From: Larimichthys crocea | Taxonomy: Eukaryota > Chordata > Actinopteri > Sciaenidae | NCBI RefSeq assembly: GCF_000972845.2 | Contig: NC_040021.1 | Coordinates: 10,444,908 to 10,508,907 of the forward strand | Length of the DNA stretch: 64,000 nt | Direction: 5' to 3' | Shown here: one piece after another, positions 24,201 through 35,700 of the stretch | Layout of the letters: the number at the start of each line of letters is the position of its first letter | Position numbering within the stretch: the stretch's first letter is position 1 | Program-made: the position numbers and the translations under genes | The notes under the pieces: generated by a model | What the model was told of the DNA's origin: nothing | The model's input: only the letters and a program-made list of their open reading frames with translations | Database searches by the model: none

Positions 24201-27200
24201 GTATTTCGGCAACTTCATGTTTTTACAGTTCTTAATGATGCTTAATTAGAATTTGTATTAAAGCACAAGTGGTAAAAAAAAAAAAAAGACTTGTTACGTG
24301 TCTAACCTCAAACACATTTACAGTGGAGCTGTTATTTTAGCAAGGCAACAGGCAAATCTTACCAGGACTTCATAGTCAGGCACAGTGTGCGTTCCCAGGC
24401 CACTACGGTCAAAGGTGACGCGATAGGTGGCAGCGCTGGTGTCCACTGCATCAATCTGCCCTGTGAACAACCCATCATGGACGCCTCGGAGTCGAGCTGT
24501 GGAACAAAAAGGAAAACAAATCAGAATTTATATTGAGTAATATCGTACAGGTATGAGCATGACATCCTTACTTACACTGTTGAATTTCCCCATAACGATG
24601 TAGTCAATGTTGTCGATCTATGGTTTAGGCCTTTCACTCTTAACAGTTCTTTTATCATCAGGTCATAAAAATATGTTTGAGTCATGCACTTTTGATAAAA
24701 CAACAGGCAAAAGCGTGACCTGGGCTGCTTTGCAGGTCATTTGACTGCAATGATAATAAGCACGGCTGGCTGCTGTGAACGCAGTGACTGTTCATCATCT
24801 CACCAGTGACTTTGGTTCCTATGATGAGTGGCAGGGGGATTTCATCTGGAAGGTCTTTGCAGTTTGACACGTCAGACAGCTTTCTTTGCTGCAGCAGGCG
24901 CATCTTCTGCCTCTTCTGTCTCAGTGCTGTCCGCTCCTCAGCAAAGAATGCTGACGAGCACCTGGATGAGAGAACAAAGCATAGTGCATCTTTTTAGTCT
25001 TTGTTTGAGGAAAATGCATTATATAAAGAATAAAAATACAAAGAGAAAACTATTTCACACTTTAAAATATCTGACAAAAATGAAGACAAACATCATGAAT
25101 AAAAATGAATTTGTGGAGGCACAAGACTGCAGCGTACCGCCGAGGTTTCCCCATCAGTCTTCTGATTGTTCCCCACTCAACCCTTGTCAACTTTCTTGTT
25201 TTCAGATTGGGGAAAGACTCCTTGAGACACAGGCAGAATTCATTATCACCCTCAAAGAGAGGCCTAGAAAAAAAAAGAAGAAACTTTGAAACCATGTGAA
25301 GTGTAATTATGAAGATCAAAAAGCTTTTCATCTCTGAACTGATAACAAATATTAATTGTTGTTCTTCTTCTGAAGGTGAAAGTGAGACTTTACCTGTCAA
25401 TATTTGAATAGAACCATTCATAGATGCACCATTTGTGGGCTTTGGGTAGCTTAAGGAGGTTTCTTAATCTCAGCCCTATTTTCTGGGATGCCTTCTTGTC
25501 CGGTGTGACCACGTTCGAAAATTTCTGTAAAGAAAAACTTTAAATCAACAAACCAATCCTGAAAAATAATACAAAATAATAAATATAACACTTTGAGTAT
25601 ATTTGCCTGAACAAAACCGACTTCCCACAAATCATTCATATGAAATCATCATTGAAACTTGAGTGCCGCAATATGTGTGGTGAAGCACAAGGTTTGTTTA
25701 CCTCTCTGTAGCTCCTGTTCAACAAAATACATTTTTACTCTGCAGTCTGTTCTATTATCTAAAAACTTTGATAAACTCTGTGCTATTAAAACAACACTAC
25801 TGCTAATACAAGCAAACCCTTTGTGCTGCTGCTTCACATTAAAAGCTTTACAGGAAGACTTAACATAAAAAAAAAAAATCAATAGAGCACAGGGAGCTAC
25901 AGGATGCCTCCAGTTCAATTTCCACAACAAGCAACAAACAGGGCCTGTAAGCCTCTCAGTGTTCACTGAACAAGCGTAATCTCAAGGCGATTTCTGGAAC
26001 AAGCTCCATGAAGTGAAATCACAGTGTCCACAAAACATTTTCTCTCCACACTTTCTACATCATCTTCGGAAATCAGAAACTAGGAACGGTCAAGTGATCC
26101 CTCTGCTCACTACGAATCATGGTATGCGGTCTTCACCTGTGGTGTGGTAGTGACCCTTTGGCTCCTCCGAGGAGATCTGGAAGGGATGCGCTGCTGGGGC
26201 GTCTCATCCTCGTCCCGAAATAAACGACTCCTCTTTGAGCTCCGTGTGGGCTGCAAGGACAAATGTGGACAGAAGTTTATGAATCGTGCCGATAATGCAA
26301 AGAGGCACACAAAAAAAACATGCATTTATTCTTGTGTAACTTTAAAGAAATTGATTTCACGTACATACATAGACAAACATACTGAACACAACCACGTTAG
26401 TTGTAGTTTAATAAATGCAACCCTGCAGATACTCACTAGATTCAGGCAATATGTTTCAAGCATACTATCCACTGTCCAAAAGGCTAGTAAATATTCAACT
26501 TTATCAGTTTCTCAATAGATTACCATTGTTTTTCAGCTGGTCAGTAAAGTAGGTCTACCAGCCGCTTGCATATTTTACTAGCAGTTGGCTGGTACCCTGC
26601 CCCACAGTGGGTACAACATGACCTTGTGACAGACCATTTTCTGGAGAGATGAAACTATCCACCTGAAGCACATTGCCTCATGTTGCTCTGCACTACACTA
26701 CCTCCTAAAGTGTTTTGAGAAGAATCCCAGACTGAGCCGCTGACATCCAAAGTCACTGCCTACTGCTTTGTTTTAGTACAAAATGGAATAATAATTTTTT
26801 TTAAATAAAAGCACATCAGGAATGCTTCAAACTTCCAAATCTACATTTCCTCGTCAAACTGGTGTATCATCATTTAATGAAGATTAAAGTACTCAGCTGG
26901 ATAAGACAGAAATCAATTAACGGTTGCTGATAAGATCATCAAGGGACACTGATCATATAATCAACATCAACACTTAATTAATTACTGAGTAACAGAATGT
27001 CACTCAATTATTATTGAGCATGACGAATGTATCTGTATTATGTAGTCAGATATAAAATACATAAATTCAGACTTCTCCTGAGAGATTAAACAGGAAACCC
27101 AGATCATTACTCCTATAGTAGAGAATACCAAGTTAGTTCTTTACTTGCCTTCAAACCAGAGAAGGTTTGAGATTTTTTTTCAATCTCAAGCCAAAAAGAG

Positions 27201-28988
27201 TCAAATCATGTACAGTATATACGAGGGTCACAGCTCAAACATCATTATAAAAAGATTAAATGATTCCCTGATTAGACATGAGGACGGGGAGACGAAAAGA
27301 CAAGCGCAATAAACTGCTATTAAATACATTAACCCTGATGTTCTCCTTCAATTATAATTTGCACAATTCCATCGATTCCACTGCATGGTCATTTGTTTGT
27401 GTTGTACCTTACTGCCTGTCATGAAATGTGTCTAAGATTAGCATTCATAATGTTGTGTATAACAGAAGCTCCTTTACTGCTCCCTCTTCACCAATTTTTT
27501 AAAACTAACACCACGTAGCTTACCGTGTCCATTGTGAGGGAGGAATGTCGTCCCCTTGTGTTGTGGGCTCTTGGGAAGCTGTTCTTCTCATTCAGAGTGT
27601 TGGACAGACTCCCCTCTGCGAAACAAGGAAAAATACATTTATTCAAAATACCACAACGAGAAACCTACTTATCAAATGTCGGACTTGGAAGCTGTTCTAA
27701 GATTTAAATAAATTTCTTACAAGTAAGGTTGGAATATATAATAAAACAAAAAGGTCTTAACATGAGACGTTTTGTCTATGTGCCAGACTGCATCAGCTAC
27801 AAATGTAAAGCAGTGTGTAAGGGTTGTCACTATGTCATATAGACTCCAGATTTTTTTTTTTTAACACTTAAAAATCAGGAAACTTGTGCTGCATGCTTAA
27901 ATCTCTATTGGCCAGGAATGTGACTCCAGGTCCCAGTAGTAGTTCCCAATGTACTCACACAGTGCCAGGAACAAATGTACAGAAAGATGACAGCTAAAAA
28001 TACTGTCCACATACCTTTTAGACTGACAAGTGCCTCTGCTGAAGAGCCTGAGGAAGGGGACACACAATCAATACACATTTATGGCATTAGAAAAAAAACA
28101 CACAGTTGACCAACTATAAAATGATTTAAACAAAACACGTGATTCAAAATATAAATTAGGCTGTTTCAGGTCTGCGAGGCTGTCCTTTTAAAAAAAAAAC
28201 AATGACAGCAGCCCGGGTGCAGGTTAACTGAAGTTGGACCCAGCTAGCGCAGTCAGTTAGGCCTTCACCCCCCAGTTTGAACTGTCAAGCCCGGGCACAA
28301 CAATCAGCTGTGGACTGATCAATATCGGAGCTATAAACGAGCTAACGTTACAACCGGGTTACAACCGGGGAGACAACATTTAGTCACACTAACCACGCTC
28401 ACATCGACTGAAACGACTAGTTCAGCTGTTAGTAGCTTGGATAACTTCCCTTCGTGCAGCTTGTCAGGATGATACGTTACTATGTAACGTTAACCTAACG
28501 GACGTTAAATATAAAAAAAAAGGAAGGTGACTATTAAACTACACCGGGCAAAGCAAGATAGCTCGTAGCCAGGGTGTGTGCTTAACATAGGTCACAGTAG
28601 TCCTTTTGTTATTGCTGCTTACGACCTAAAAGGGCTAGCAGACGTTAGCTCGAGGCTAGGCTAGCGTTGTTTGTTTACCCGGTCGAGCTAAAGTAACTTG
28701 CTTTAACTCCAAACCAGCGTTAGCCGCGGCTAGCCGTGCGTGCTAACGAGCGTTAGCACGACTTAAACCGGTGTCTGAGAGAGAAACGACTTCATGAAGT
28801 CCGCGCTTTAAAAACTTAACCATATCCGCCACGTGAAAACAACGACAGCAGGTTTATGAGCAACAAAAAAAATAAAATGTAGTGTATCTGAAGCAGTAGC
28901 TGGGGGCCGCTTTGTGTCCGCGGTGTTAAACTCCGTGAATTTGTTGATGTTACTCACTCTCGTCTAACAGCTGGTCCATCTCCGCCAT
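21253..28988 (-). CDS. lin9: LIN9, DREAM/MuvB core complex subunit
   Basis: Exons (minus): 28988-28958, 28047-28015, 27615-27524, 26250-26137, 25524-25394, 25263-25138, 24961-24804, 24496-24363, 24134-24006, 23442-23341, 23248-23168, 23078-22953, 22762-22580, 21634-21537, 21358-21253. The total is 1644 nt in frame, 547 aa, against 542 in human. The start is MAEMDQLLDESSSAEALVSL. A basic Ser/Arg-rich region (TRSSKRSRLFRDEDETPQQR) is followed by the DIRP domain, about residues 112-215 (KAHKWCIYEWFYSNIDRPLF, TRKLTRVEWGTIRRLMGKPR). Then come a Tudor-like segment around exon 8 and a C-terminal helical region. LIN9 scaffolds MuvB, which binds p107/p130-E2F4 in G0 (DREAM) or B-MYB/FOXM1 in G2/M to control cell-cycle genes. 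All junctions use GT-AG sites. Identification is secure. Confidence 0.97.
22279..22353 (+). repeat. Left arm of an intronic inverted repeat in lin9
   Basis: 75 bp in lin9 intron 13, the reverse complement of 23762-23836 with about two mismatches. It lies downstream (in transcript sense) of exon 13. Confidence 0.9.
23762..23836 (-). repeat. Right arm of an intronic inverted repeat in lin9
   Basis: 75 bp in lin9 intron 9, complementary to 22279-22353. The two arms enclose exons 10-13 (1.4 kb). Probably two opposite insertions of one small mobile element; no terminal structure was resolved. Confidence 0.9.
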
Positions 28989-29016
28989 CTTGAATTAGCC
29001 GCGCCGCTTTTTCAAA
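28982..29016 (-). promoter_or_regulatory. YY1-like site over the lin9 start codon and nearby CHR-like element
   Basis: On minus, AAGATGGCGG (28991-28982) overlaps the initiator ATG and matches the YY1 consensus often found at housekeeping start sites. TTTGAA (29016-29011) matches a CHR core and is followed by GC-rich GCGGCGCGG. Motifs only. Confidence 0.45.
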
Positions 29017-29105
29017 GACCTTGTCAAAATGCATTCTGGGTCGGGACGCTGTCTGGAGGGCGATTTGAGAAATAAAAAAAATATAAATATATATGATTCA
29101 CAATC

Positions 29106-29635
29106 AATCACTCTGTGTTACACATGCACACACGCAGCTACACACACATATGTGCAAGTTGTCATGCAAAATGTTAAACTGACTAAAACTGGAAGTCAGA
29201 GTAGACACTGAAGCTCCCTCCATTGTTTCATACAGCACTTCAGTTACTGTCACTTACAGTTCATTCATTGTTGTCAATAATAAACAATAGATACATACAT
29301 AAAATACATTAAAGTTAACCTATGAAATTAAGCTCCGTAGCCACTGACATTGTGGGTGTATGTTATGTGCTATTGTGTGTAACTTTGTATTTTGTATTAT
29401 GTGTCCTGTATGGTTTTTTGCTCTGTACCGTTTATTATTGTGCTGTAATATGTTTTAATTGTGTCTGCTGAAGGGACTGCAGATGGAAAGTAGCTGTAAA
29501 CTAACTCTGGTGCAGTACATCAAATGTAATCATTTATGTTTAATACTGTACATGGTTCCATTAAGTAAACTGAATGAAAGTAATTATGTGGTGAGAATCT
29601 GAACTTGTGCTTGAATTTGACGTCCAGGTTGAAGT
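29106..29635 (+). repeat. Local duplication block, copy 1
   Basis: Non-coding sequence nearly identical to 30048-30642 in direct orientation. This copy lacks about 55 bp present in the other copy near 30438-30495 (a GAATT-rich LINE-like tail). Confidence 0.9.
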
Positions 29636-30030
29636 TGATTTTGTTTAAGGTAAGCAAAAAGAAAACATACAAAAAAAACAAAAAAACAAAAAGTCCAATG
29701 GCAGTTGTTTCTTTTACAGAATACTTCCTGTAAACACTAATAACAATGTTTGTTTTTTTTCTTCCATTTTTGGCAAGAAAGGCGGCTTTGAGGGACGAAC
29801 AACAAAACAAATATATACATGTCAATCCTTGTACAGTATGTTTGTCCACAAAATGTTTTATCTTACTGGCTATTTTACTTAGGAACCCTAGCAAAATATC
29901 AACATTGGTTTGTGTATGTTTGCAGATTGGTTGCTCACAACTCAAAACTCCTAAGTTTGCAGTACTATGCCTTATTTACTACAGATTTATTAAAGAACGA
30001 AGATCCTTCTGAAATCAAAGATGAAAAAAA
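29632..30030 (+). repeat. Local duplication block (second type), copy 1
   Basis: Nearly identical to 32028-32437 in direct orientation. Open frames on either strand are AT-rich and not protein-like. Confidence 0.9.
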
Positions 30031-30047
30031 AATCCTATAATTTACCA

Positions 30048-30642
30048 TCAATCACTCTGTGTTACACATGCACACACACAGCTACACACACTGAGCGTGT
30101 ATATGTGCAAGTTGTCATGCAAAATGTTAAACTGACTTAAACTGGAAGTCAGAGTAGACACTGAAGCTCCCTCCATTGTTTCATACAGCACTTCAGTTAC
30201 TGTCACTTACATTTCATTCATTGTTGTCAATAATAAACAATAGATACATACATAAAATACATTAAAGTCAACCTATGAAATTAAGCTCTGTAGCCACTGA
30301 CATTGTGGGTGTATGTTATGTACTATTGTGTGTAACTTTGTATTTTTTATTATGTGTCCTGTATGTTTTTTGCTCTGTACCGTTTGTTATTGTGCTGTAA
30401 TATGTTTTAATTGTGTCTGCCTAAGGGACTGCAGATGGACACAATTTCGTTGGCCTGTGGACAATGACAATTAACTCTTGAATTGAATTGAATTGAAAGT
30501 AGCTGTAAACTAACTCTGGTGCAGTACATCAAATGTAATCATTTAGGTTTAATACTGTACATGGTTCCATTAAATAAATTGAATGAAAGTAATTATGTGG
30601 TGAGAATCTGAACTTGTGCTTGAATTTGAGGTCCAGGTTGAA
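30048..30642 (+). repeat. Local duplication block, copy 2
   Basis: Second copy of 29106-29635. It includes a tail with AATTCAATTC-type repeats (about 30480-30495) typical of non-LTR retrotransposon 3' ends. Confidence 0.9.
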
Positions 30643-30800
30643 GCTGATTAAAAGGTCCAGTGGTGTAAGGTTCTATTTTCAAAATATGGCAAACATGGAA
30701 TATAATATACATAACTATGTATCTTTGTTTTTTGTTACTTTAAAATTAGCCTTCTTTTATCCATGGTCCTCTTCCATGGAGTCTACCATGTTTCTACAGT
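30590..30800 (+). repeat. Local duplication block (third type), copy 1
   Basis: Matches 31640-31870, and partly 30830-30945, in direct orientation. The shared sequence starts with a 'gaacttgtgcttgaattt'-like word and includes 'ggtccagtggtgtaagg'. Confidence 0.85.
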
Positions 30801-31562
30801 AGCCCAGAATAGTTAATCTATGAAATTAAATCCCGTGCAAAGAAAGTAATGAACCTGTGCTTTAATTTGAGGTCCAGGTTGAAGTTGATTAAAGGTCCAG
30901 TGGTGTAAGGCTCTATTTTTAAAAATATGACAAACATGCATCCCTGTCAATTAATGTAATAGGACTGAGCATTTCCTTATGTACATGTGTGATTGCGTAT
31001 ATATGTGTATGTGCATACTTGCCTCCCACGTCCTCCCAGTGATACTCTCACAGCTTATTAATATAGGGAGAAGATTTTCTCGAGTGTATTGTACTGTCTA
31101 TATCACACAAGTAGTCAGAGATTTGTTTTTGTGGCCATGCTGTTTTGCTTTGTTGTTTGTTATCTGTGTTCATGTAAAAAAACGTAATGAAAATATTATT
31201 AAAAAAATAAAAATATATGATTCAGAAGTGCTGTCTCATACAGCACTTCAGTTACTGTCACTTACATTTCTTCCATTGTTGTCAATAATAAACAATATAT
31301 AGTTACATTAAATACATTCATACAATACATTAAAGTTAACCTATGAATGAACTTTGCAATATTTTTTACACTATGGTCACTTTACATTACAATACTTTTT
31401 ATACATTATGCCACTTTTATCCTCAGTACTTGTCTGTTTGAAGGTTTATTGTTTTTCGTGTTTATTTTGTAGGTTATAGATATTTCTGTCTGTTTATTGT
31501 GTTTTTTTACCTTCTCTACTTTGTTCTAATTCTGTAGTGTATGCTACACTTTCCTCTGCTTC

Positions 31563-31617
31563 TGTAACAAGTAAATTTCCCCATGGTGGGATGAATAAAG
31601 TATATCTAAATCTAATT
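31563..31617 (+). repeat. LINE (CR1/L2-like) 3' tail
   Basis: The sequence 'aaatttccccatggtggga' followed by 'tgaataaagtatatctaaat' is the usual 3' end of teleost CR1/L2-clade LINEs. Confidence 0.7.
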
Positions 31618-31639
31618 TAAATGAAATTAAATCCTGTGT

Positions 31640-31870
31640 AAAGAAAGTAATGAACCTGTGCTTGAATTTGAGGTCCAGGTTGAAGTTGATTAAAGGGTCT
31701 AGTGGTGTAAGGCTCTATTTTCAAAATATGGAAAACATGGAATATAATCTACATAACTATGTATGTATCTTTTTTTGTTGTTGTTGTTACTTTAAAATTA
31801 GCCTTCTTTTATCCGTGGTCCTCTTCCATGGAGTCCGCCATGTTCAACTACCATGTTTCTACAGTAGCCC
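31640..31870 (+). repeat. Local duplication block (third type), copy 2
   Basis: Second copy of 30590-30800, carrying a short GTT expansion near 31775. Confidence 0.85.
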
Positions 31871-32027
31871 AGAACAGACAAACTAAAACATATAGGGCCT
31901 TTTGTCTGTTTTGGAAGTTTAAAAACTTATATTTACATTAATTCCACACTAAAATCAACTAAAAAATTAAAAATCTAACACACTACATGAAAATAAAACA
32001 CTGGCATGAAATTTTGAGAAGTCATGT

Positions 32028-32437
32028 TTTATTTTGTTTAAGGTAAGCGAAAAGAAAACACACAAAAAAAAGAAAAAGGAAAAAATTAAAAATGAACCAC
32101 ATCCAATGGCAGTTGTTTCTTTTACAGAATACTTCTCGTAAACACTAATAACAATGTTTATTTTTTTTCCCATTTTCGGCAAGGAAGACGGTTTGAGGGA
32201 CGAACAACAAAACACATATATACATGTCAATCCTTGTACAGTATCTTTAAACCAGACAGTCCACAAAATGTTTTATCTTACTGGCTATTTTACTTAGGAA
32301 CCCTAGCAAAATATGAACATTGCTTTGTGTATGTTTGCAGATTGGTTGATCATAACTCAAAACTCCTAAGTTTGCAGTACTATGCCTTATTTACTACAGA
32401 TTTATTAAAGAATGAAGATCCTTCTGAAATCAAAGAT
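32028..32437 (+). repeat. Local duplication block (second type), copy 2
   Basis: Second copy of 29632-30030. It may hold the parp1 poly(A) signal (minus AATAAA, TTTATT on plus at 32401-32406). Confidence 0.85.
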
Positions 32438-32774
32438 GACTGCATGAGACAGAAAACTACATTTCCTGATGTTCATTTCTAAACCCAAACCTTTCTATGT
32501 TATATGCACCATGCTTCAGCCACTGTACTGAACTGTGTGTCCGTCTTCTCTGAAGTAGGTATTGAAGTACCTAAAGGATTACTGAGGAAGGCTGCCAGCT
32601 AGTAAACCTGATGTAAAAGCAATAAAGTGACTAGAGATTTCCAATGACCGCTGTAAAGTGTGGTATAGCGTTGCTCCTTTGCCAAACATCTTCTATTGCA
32701 GGGAATGAAGCCCGGGCGTTCGGAGGCAACAGTGGTCTTTGTTTTCACTGAAGAGGATTCGGAAACAGGCCCTC

Positions 32775-35700
32775 TCACCACAGGGACGTCTGGTAGTTAA
32801 ACTTGATCTTCAGGAGATACTTCATGTTTACCTGCGCTACATCATAGACAATGTACCTGGAGGAGCAACGGTTAAGGAAAACAGACTATACAGAGATCAA
32901 TGCAGTAAAATAAAAAGGAGAATTCACAGGAGAGGTCAAGAAAATAGATGATAACAGGTAAGTGATCATGATAGGACAGCCCTTCAGTGTAAATCTAGGA
33001 CCAGTGAACCACCAGACACCACCCACCAACAGAGGTTTCAATTCCTGGTTTTACTTTCATGTCCTTTCTTAAACTCAACAGTCAGTGACTACCAGTAGTC
33101 TAAGTCACTGAGTTAATAATTCATCTGTCTCTTGTGTAAGAATAGCTAATTTTATCCTGGTATTAATACTGATGGTGCATCAGAGTGACTCAGGAGGTTA
33201 GAAAGTTTTGCTTCAGATGTGTTTTGGTCTAAACTCATGCCAAATGTCATGTCGTTTATTCAGTATCAAGAAGAATATGGACAGATTATGAAGTGTTTTA
33301 CCCAAAAAAAATAGCAGGAAAAATGTGGGGTCATTTGTCAAAATGATTATCAAATTCTCGAACCAGATGGTCAGTGTTAAAGGATACTCGTTGTACAGTA
33401 GACTTGTGTCATCAATGTTAGTGTGGGCTCCTTTTCCCAGAGGCACCTGCACACCGTCTAAAGTGACAGCAGCGCTTGGATCAGGAGCGGTTCTACCCAC
33501 ACCTATAAGAAAAAAGAAAAGTTAATGAACGATTGAAGCAGAAGACAAATCAAACTTTAATATATTATTTACAAGACACATGAGTTACAAAAAGTCCTAC
33601 AATGGTGGAGTATTCAACAACACAAGTTATAAATCAGCTTAATAAGACATTATTAAGCAAATGGGTGATACTTGTGTGAATTCTGCAGTGTATTAAATAT
33701 ATCAGTAAAGTGGTTTCAAGATTAAAACATTTACTCATTAATAGGGGAAACAAATAGGGGAACTTGGGTACTGAAATGTTGTAAATAATAATCACTTCTT
33801 TACACATTATAGGAACAAAAATAATACATTGTAATTCCATTTTAGTTTTCATAACACAAATAAAAATATAAAGATTTCTCACCTTTAACGCTGTGCTTGC
33901 CCTTAGGTAATTTTGTAATGTGGGAAGCCTTCTTCAGTTCATGCCTGCATTAAAAAAAGCAACATTACTATCACGTGTTGATGCACAAGAAAAGGTTCAT
34001 ATTTAGGCTTTTTTTTTTTTCAGATGGTTACTCACATGTTGCCAAGGGCAACCTCGGCCAGCAGGAGGAGACCTACGGGGTCTGACTGGGAGGTGTGACA
34101 GTAGTTTGCACTCTTGGACACCATGTCGGCAAAGTACACACCTTTGCCAAACATGTAACCAGTCTAGAGAAAATGAAGCAAAACGTCAATGTAATACAGG
34201 ACTGAACATCTACTGCATACAGCATACATAATTTATTAATTTACATTGCTGCATGAGAACAAATTAACGATCCCCACAAACAAAAACTCACCACTGGAGC
34301 CTCTGGAGGGGCAATGCGAAGACCCTGAGACAAGATACCAGCGTAGTTGGTGGTGCGAGAGCCGTGCCACAGTAGCTGGCGATTGTGCAACTCCTCAAAC
34401 GGACGGTATCGTTGGCGCTCTCCCTCTCGAACAATTTTGAAGATCTAAAAGATGGAAATTAATGTTGGTAAAATATGAGAGCTGACAAAGTTTGTGATAG
34501 AATCAGAAATTATAAACAAGGATTCATACAAACTGAGCATTTGTAATGTTATGTTAAAAATGCTTTTCCCCAAAATGACTTACTTCTTGCACTTCCAGTG
34601 TGTACGTGTTGTGTGTAGCAGCGTGGGTGTTCTTAACGTATTGCAGAATGACCTGAGCCTCTTCTGTAGTTTTGTCAACAACCTGTGAAATAACATATTA
34701 CATACGTGTATAATCTCTTCATATATGAGCATACCGAACATTAATTTAGAGCACAACGAGATAAAACACGTCATCTTAGGCTGTCCGGGTCTCCTCACCT
34801 CAATTTTGGTTTTGAGTTTCTCATAGTTGATGTCGATGGGATCGTTCTCATTGTCCTGGGCTCCTCCTCTCAGCAGGCTGTATGCCACTTCAATATCCAA
34901 CAGGTTGTCCAGCATCTGAACTTTAGCCTGAACAATGAAGTAAGAGGATGTTATGAGATCCATTTCTAAAACAAGACTGTCTGTACAGTCAAATATAGCA
35001 TTATTTGTGTCCTTACCTGGATGTAGTCCAGGTTGTTGAGCAGGGGAGGTTTCTTCATGCCAAAGTCGTGAGGGATCAGGGTGTAGAAGCGATTGGAGAG
35101 ATCCAGCACCTGCGACTCAGGCAGACAGTCTGACACAGCCTACGATAAGAAAAGACCAACATTGTCAAAGTTATTAATAAAAAGATTTCATTTGCTCTAG
35201 ATTGGGGTCCAACCACTGGCACGGAAACACTACTTATAGTAATGCCATAAATAATAGTCTAACTGAATTAAAGGGAAGAGAAAAAGGTTCAAATGGACTG
35301 AAATTCACCACACAGTCCTACGAAGAAGAAGAATTGCAACAGAAAGGATCAGCATTTGCATCACCCTTCAGGAGGAGTTGTTGGTTACTGACCTGCTGTA
35401 CTTCAGTGAGGAGAGCGTAGGCACTCTGAATCTGCCTCTTGCTCAGCTTTCCGAGGGGCATCTTCTGGAGGTCGATCTGAAGACGAGAAGGGGATCAAAA
35501 CGATAAAAACAACTTCAACCAAAACTCCACACATCGCCAGAAGATGTCATATGATGCAGGCTGTAACAAACTAGATCTGTCTAATGTTGTTTCTCTTTCA
35601 CATGTTCACAGCCACAAATCATAAAAAGCCATACCTCAAACTCCACCATGGCCTTCTTCATGCTCTCTACATCAAAGATCGTCTTGATCAGCTCCTGGAC

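Noticed and set aside
29520..29945. 141-aa minus ORF, with a related ORF near 31967-32266
   Set aside because: AT-rich, poly-Phe stretches, no known domain; it lies in the duplicated non-coding cassette and the copies do not keep the frame.
33213..33387. Extension of the parp1 exon 22 frame beyond YNE
   Set aside because: The tail is unlike any PARP1; U12 donor and branch sites and a conserved terminal exon at 32775-32856 show it is intron.
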